DNA of 11,053 nucleotides from Paraglomus occultum (lineage: Eukaryota; Glomeromycota; Glomeromycetes; Paraglomerales; Paraglomeraceae). Where the stretch lies: NCBI GenBank assembly GCA_910592205.1, contig CAJVPJ010001260.1, positions 1 to 11,053 of the forward strand. Direction: 5' to 3'. Made by a program: the position numbers and the translations under genes. The number at the start of each line of letters is the position of its first letter. Position 1 is the first letter of the stretch. Below, piece after piece: positions 8,906-11,053 of this stretch. Under the pieces are notes generated by a model. The model was not told the origin of the DNA, ran no database searches, and was given only the letters and a program-made list of their open reading frames with translations.

Positions 8906-10216
8906 ATGGGTAATCACATTGGCACATTGTTCATACTAAGAAAAAAAAAGATTAAACCCAATTTAGATATCGATTCGAGCACAACATCATCTTCTACATC
9001 ATCATCCAATACCGATATGCTTTCAAAAGTACTTGATCCCGATGATAATTTCTTAATGGACAATTACAATATGTTACATTATATGTTCAAACATATTTGG
9101 AAAGTCAGTAAAAGTGGGAAATGGAGGGAACAATGCCACAATGGAATAGTAAATACTGTACACATTGCATATGTGAATGGGTTAGCCTCATTACTGACAT
9201 TAATATATTACATATACAGGCAAACTTCTCAGCTCCTGTTCACAAAGCACTAGAATCAGGAATAAACGTTTTGGATATTGGGTAAGCCACATTGTCAAAT
9301 ATTAGATTGTTGTCCGCAAAAAAGTCTAATAAATTATCGATGTCTACTTACGTTTGTAGCTGTGGCACAGGTGGGCACACATTCGAGAGCGAACATCCAC
9401 AGAGCTCCACCAACATTATCTGATCGATCGTTCGTCATTTATTATTACATTAGGTACCTGGGTACTTGATATGGCTACTATCTATTCGAAATCCACTTTC
9501 TATGGAATTGATATATTGCCAGCCTTTCCCTCACAAATCAAACCAATGAATGCAGAATTTATAACTGCTGACGTACTCAAAGGTCTCCCGTTTGAGGACA
9601 ATTTTTTTGGCCTTATTTATTTAAGATTTTTGAACAGATCGTTCACCAAGACTGATTGGCAAACCAAATTGTTAGATGAAATAATGAGAGTCACTAAACC
9701 CGGTGGGTGGATTGAAACGATGGAAAGTGGACTAGTTCTGCTCAATCCAGCACCCAATCTGGAAAAAGCATGGGACGCAGGTAAGCTTAGAATGATGTTG
9801 AAACAGGAGAGTGCATATCGAAGCGCACAAACTAAACAAGTAGCATACCTCTATTCGAAATCATACAAACTGTTATTTCATTAGGTCGCGTGCTACTCGA
9901 AAAGAATGGGGCTTGGGTGGATATGGCTTATGGGGTGGAAACTCTATTCAAATCACATCCACACTGTTTGAATGTCACGTTTCAAGAAGTTTGGCATGCA
10001 ATGGGCACATGGGGAGGAAGAGATGGGGAAATTTGGGCAAATTTTATTATTCAGTATACCGCCATCACCAGTCAGTCGTTGTCACAGTATTGGGGAATGA
10101 CACCCGAAGAATTTCAAAAATTTGTAATAGAACTCTCAGAACAGCTGCACAGTTTGGATTACAATACCAGTTTCAGTACAATAAGAGTGTTTTGTCAAAA
10201 GACTCGAAGAACGTGA
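8906..10216 (+). CDS. Class I SAM-dependent methyltransferase, five exons
   Basis: Exons 8906-9103, 9220-9281, 9360-9370, 9454-9780 and 9885-10216 join in frame to 309 residues. The N-terminus 'MGNHIG' is followed by a Lys patch and a Ser/Thr run (24-34), then 'LHYMFKHIWKANFSAPV'. Motif I 'VLDIGCGTGTW' is at 83-93; Asp110 ('YGIDI') fits the SAM ribose contact; Asp130 and 'LPFEDNFFGLIYLRFL' (135-150) form the middle motif; 'RVTKPGGWIE' (169-178) is the post-motif loop. The C-terminal half has 'MGTWGGRDGE' (239-248) and 'MTPEEF' (271-276). From memory these are hallmarks of a large methyltransferase family in Rhizophagus-type fungi. The substrate is unknown. All introns are GT-AG: 9104-9219 (GTCAGT donor, branch-like TACTGAC at 9192), 9282-9359, 9371-9453 and 9781-9884. 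'MGN' hints at N-myristoylation, but the residue at position 6 is Gly instead of the preferred Ser/Thr. Retention of intron 1 would give a 115-residue truncated product. Confidence 0.85.
9360..9370 (+). other. 11-nt microexon of the methyltransferase gene
   Basis: CTGTGGCACAG lies between acceptor TTGTAG (ends 9359) and donor GTGGGC (starts 9371). It completes a Gly codon begun as GG in exon 2, adds Cys-Gly-Thr, and starts a Gly codon finished by exon 4. It therefore supplies the middle of the SAM-binding glycine loop (residues 87-91). Without it the remaining exons join out of frame and the loop is lost. The exact match to the expected motif and the correct phase on both sides make the call strong. 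Confidence 0.8.
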
Positions 10217-10330
10217 GGTAAATAACCATAGAAATATGCAATTACGTTTTGTGATTAATTTCTTACTAGTTTTTTGCATTACGGCTTAGAAATTGACAAA
10301 TATCTGGAGTAGTTTATATACTTATACACA

Positions 10331-10396
10331 TAGTCAACATCCTCGTTAATCCAAAGTCAACGGGACCGAGGTTTAACGGCATCTTTGGATTAACGA
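10331..10396. mobile_element. Terminus of a pogo/Tigger-like DNA transposon
   Basis: After a TA at 10331-10332, 'GTCAACATCCTCGTTAATCC' leads into a perfect 14-bp inverted repeat: TCGTTAATCCAAAG at 10343-10356 and its complement at 10383-10396. The 26-nt loop contains 'GGGACCGAGG'. Ends of pogo/Tigger (Tc1-mariner superfamily) elements characteristically read 'CAGT-GAACCTCGTTAATCC...GGGACC...GGATTAACGA', with such a subterminal repeat. The outer edge is placed by the TA and is approximate. The element would extend to the right; the other end is not seen in the window, so it may be truncated or continue outside. Confidence 0.6.
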
Positions 10397-10720
10397 CCAT
10401 AATTTGAACTTGTTATTGAATTCAATAATAATTCGGCTTACAACTGACTGTAAGTCTTTAAATTGTTTTATCGTAACGTACACGAAATAGTCACCTCTAC
10501 ATCTGATTATGACATTTCGCTTTGAGGTGCGAAAACTGTCAATATGTAATTGTTGCTTACTTTGTATTTCAATCATTCGGCGTAACTCTCTAACTTCAAA
10601 TACAAGTCGGTAATTAATGTCGCAGTTTCTTGTCTAAGAAATCTTAAAATACTATCGACACTTTGCTGTCTAATGCAAGTGGGTTTCTTCACACAAGCCC
10701 TTTTTCTCAATATTTAAAAT
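10397..10720 (-). pseudogene. Decayed minus-strand coding sequence inside the transposon-like region
   Basis: Two overlapping minus-strand frames are each partly open. From about 10712 down to 10573, one reads 'RQQSVDSILRFLRQETATL' and 'ITDLYLKLESYAE' to a stop. Another frame, open from about 10636 down to 10373, contains 'VRELRRMIEIQSKQQLHI'. The best protein-like path switches frame near 10590-10600, giving a coiled-coil-like helix, which suggests a broken gene. Its position beside the transposon terminus fits the C-terminal end of a decayed transposase, but no DDE residues are visible, so this is inference. A host gene relic is the alternative. Confidence 0.35.
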
Positions 10721-11053
10721 CTCTCGATAAGTCTGTAAAGTCGCAATAATAATAAGCTGTAAGTGGGTCAAATAAGTCGGTTTCACGTGATTGTATCACG
10801 ATCATATTTGTGCACACTGTTACTATTCTGAGGTGCTGAGGTACTGAGATACGAGCTGAAAAAATCTTGTTTACCATATATAGGGGTAGGGGCTAAAGCG
10901 GAGCAGATTCTGTGTCACAGCTGCTGCAGATCGACAAAGTAGCCACAAACATCACAAGCGTCGCCACAAATTTTGATATCATGTGATAATAATAACGATC
11001 AATCAAAAATTTTACTAATAATAATAACGCGCTATTCAGATTCACCCCTCAAA
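10721..11053. other. Right-edge spacer with short tandem octamers
   Basis: No gene is seen. Three adjacent octamers occur at 10828-10851 (CTGAGGTG, CTGAGGTA, CTGAGATA). An imperfect palindrome 'TCACGTGATTGTATCACG' lies near 10783-10800. A 'CATATATA' near 10876 could be a TATA-like element, but no open frame follows within the window. The stretch 10880-10970 is less AT-rich than its neighbours. Confidence 0.4.

Noticed and set aside
9278-9469. 63-codon plus-strand open frame across the methyltransferase introns
   Set aside because: It reads through introns 2 and 3 and includes the microexon in a different frame; the spliced model gives a coherent SAM-binding motif.
9913-10221. 102-codon alternative open frame over methyltransferase exon 5
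   Set aside because: The 108-codon frame continues the methyltransferase fold with 'TWGGRDGE' and 'MTPEEF'; the other frame is an overlap without family features.

Overview
The window looks like nuclear DNA from a Glomeromycotina (arbuscular mycorrhizal) fungus, close to Rhizophagus or its relatives. It is very AT-rich, with long gene-poor spacers and short GT-AG introns. Three gene families point there, as judged from remembered family features rather than a search: a protein kinase tail, a Ser-rich 'MGN' class I methyltransferase, and a seven-helix receptor of the kind expanded in these fungi. No bacterial operon structure, tRNA, rRNA or CRISPR array is visible.

Layout, left to right. Positions 1-298 hold the last 98 codons of a kinase-like protein. 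A decayed minus-strand coiled-coil gene lies at 872-1610. A single-exon gene for a small secreted protein is at 3125-3619; upstream it has a TATA box and a pair of diverged direct repeats, and downstream an AATAAA signal. Positions 3803-6522 are an AT-rich spacer with no convincing gene. A three-exon receptor gene (6676-7843) stops after helix 6, and helix 7 is found at once in the -1 frame across a run of six T, so the gene is frameshifted by mutation or by a sequence error. A five-exon methyltransferase (8906-10216) follows; its third exon is only 11 nt and encodes the centre of the SAM-binding loop. The right end holds a pogo/Tigger-like inverted-repeat terminus (about 10331-10396) and decayed minus-strand coding sequence.

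The genes do not look like one pathway. Kinase, receptor, secreted protein and methyltransferase each read as a separate member of an expanded fungal family, scattered among decayed repeats, all on the plus strand. Three of them have a TATA-like element upstream; in the secreted-protein and methyltransferase genes it begins 90 and 94 nt before the ATG. The most notable points are the 11-nt microexon, the frameshifted receptor, the secreted protein of unknown function and the transposon terminus next to the methyltransferase. I see no clear sign of a wholly new multi-gene system.
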